Assembly: GCF_013408665.1 (NCBI RefSeq)
Contig: NZ_JACCCL010000001.1
Location: 1,379,136-1,443,135 of the forward strand
DNA length: 64,000 nucleotides
Reading direction: 5' to 3'
DNA from: Sporosarcina sp. JAI121
Lineage (GTDB): Bacteria > Bacillota > Bacilli > Bacillales_A > Planococcaceae
In this document: in pieces, positions 63,818 to 64,000 of the stretch
Layout of the letters: each line of letters opens with the position of its first letter
Numbering within the stretch: position 1 is the stretch's first letter
Position numbers and translations under genes: made by a program
The notes under the pieces: generated by a model
The model's input: the letters and a program-made list of their open reading frames with translations, nothing else
Databases searched by the model: none
What the model was told of the DNA's origin: nothing

Positions 63818-64000
63818 TGAATATATCGAATGAACGTGGCTATACGTTTCTGGAAAGCATCTTTCAATTGGTCATACTGGCGATTTTCCTTCATTTGTTT
63901 CTTATGTTCTTTTTCTGGAAAAGTTCAATTGAACAGAAGTATTTTGATTATGCATCCACCGAATTTGAGCTATTTTCGGCCGATATGCAACACCTTTTGT
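63805..64000 (+). CDS. comGF: Minor competence pseudopilin ComGF (3' partial)
   Basis: The frame is open from ATG 63805 to the window end, reading NERGYTFLESIFQLVILAIF and then FLMFFFWKSSIEQKYFDYAS. The prepilin-like helix and operon order fit ComGF. In-frame ATGs at 63814 and 63817 are also possible; the one at 63814 overlaps the comGE stop. The gene is cut by the window edge. Confidence 0.8.
   Translation, partial: MREMMNISNERGYTFLESIFQLVILAIFLHLFLMFFFWKSSIEQKYFDYASTEFELFSADMQHLL

Overview
The window is a low- to mid-GC Bacillota chromosome segment. Gene content and order follow Bacillus subtilis closely (tseB-aspB-asnS-dnaD-nth-ypoC-ponA-recU; yppE-mrfA-mrfB-gpsB-rnpB-ypsC-ypvA-ypwA; ccpN-yqfL-dnaG-sigA; trmK-yqfO-ispH-yqfQ-cshB-nfo; ispG-yqfZ-yqgB-yqgC-sodA-pbpA; yqgN-yqgQ-ltaS-yqgU-yqgW-yqgX-yqgY-comG). 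Differences such as a one-chain glycyl-tRNA synthetase, a PBP1 with a long Asn/Gly tail and an absent gluP/glcK pair suggest a member of the Planococcaceae (Sporosarcina-like) rather than Bacillus itself. That assignment is inference from gene content.

Layout. 0-8.2 kb: amino-acid and tRNA charging genes, replication initiation (dnaD), base-excision repair (nth), then on the minus strand the recU-ponA pair. 8.2-9.7 kb is the one clearly degenerate accessory patch: a reading frame with three internal stops, a truncated ArsR-type regulator and an intact AHSA1/SRPBCC gene, followed by a palindromic repeat. 9.8-19.5 kb: the mrfAB mitomycin-repair pair, gpsB, RNase P RNA, an RNA methylase, a DinG-type helicase and a carboxypeptidase. 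19.5-28 kb: an orphan CheX-like protein, the two-GTPase dynamin DynA, a rhodanese, a DUF421 membrane protein, a phosphoesterase, an RNase HI-like protein, a small zinc protein, a structured RNA candidate, a cold-shock protein and the HD protein YpgQ. 28-43 kb: T-box-controlled glyS divergent from ccpN-yqfL, the dnaG-sigA operon, an acyl-CoA dehydrogenase, cytochrome c550, trmK-yqfO, ispH, and cshB-nfo. 43-51.5 kb: a Zur-controlled zinc uptake operon, ispG-yqfW, small cell-envelope genes, a Na/Pi cotransporter and sodA. 51.6-60.4 kb: a class B PBP, two small membrane proteins, rpmG, folate and lipoteichoic-acid genes. 60.7-64 kb: the comG competence pseudopilus operon, cut by the window end inside comGF.

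Functionally the window is mostly core: DNA repair (nth, recU, mrfAB, ypvA, nfo), cell-wall growth (tseB, ponA, gpsB, pbpA, ltaS), replication and transcription (dnaD, dnaG, sigA), and DNA uptake (comG). I found no prophage, CRISPR array, defence island or insertion sequence. The least explained items are a three-copy intergenic palindromic repeat family (9.5, 14.6 and 39.3 kb), a rod-shaped RNA candidate at 26.8 kb, and the decayed module at 8.3-9.3 kb. None of these amounts to a demonstrated new system.
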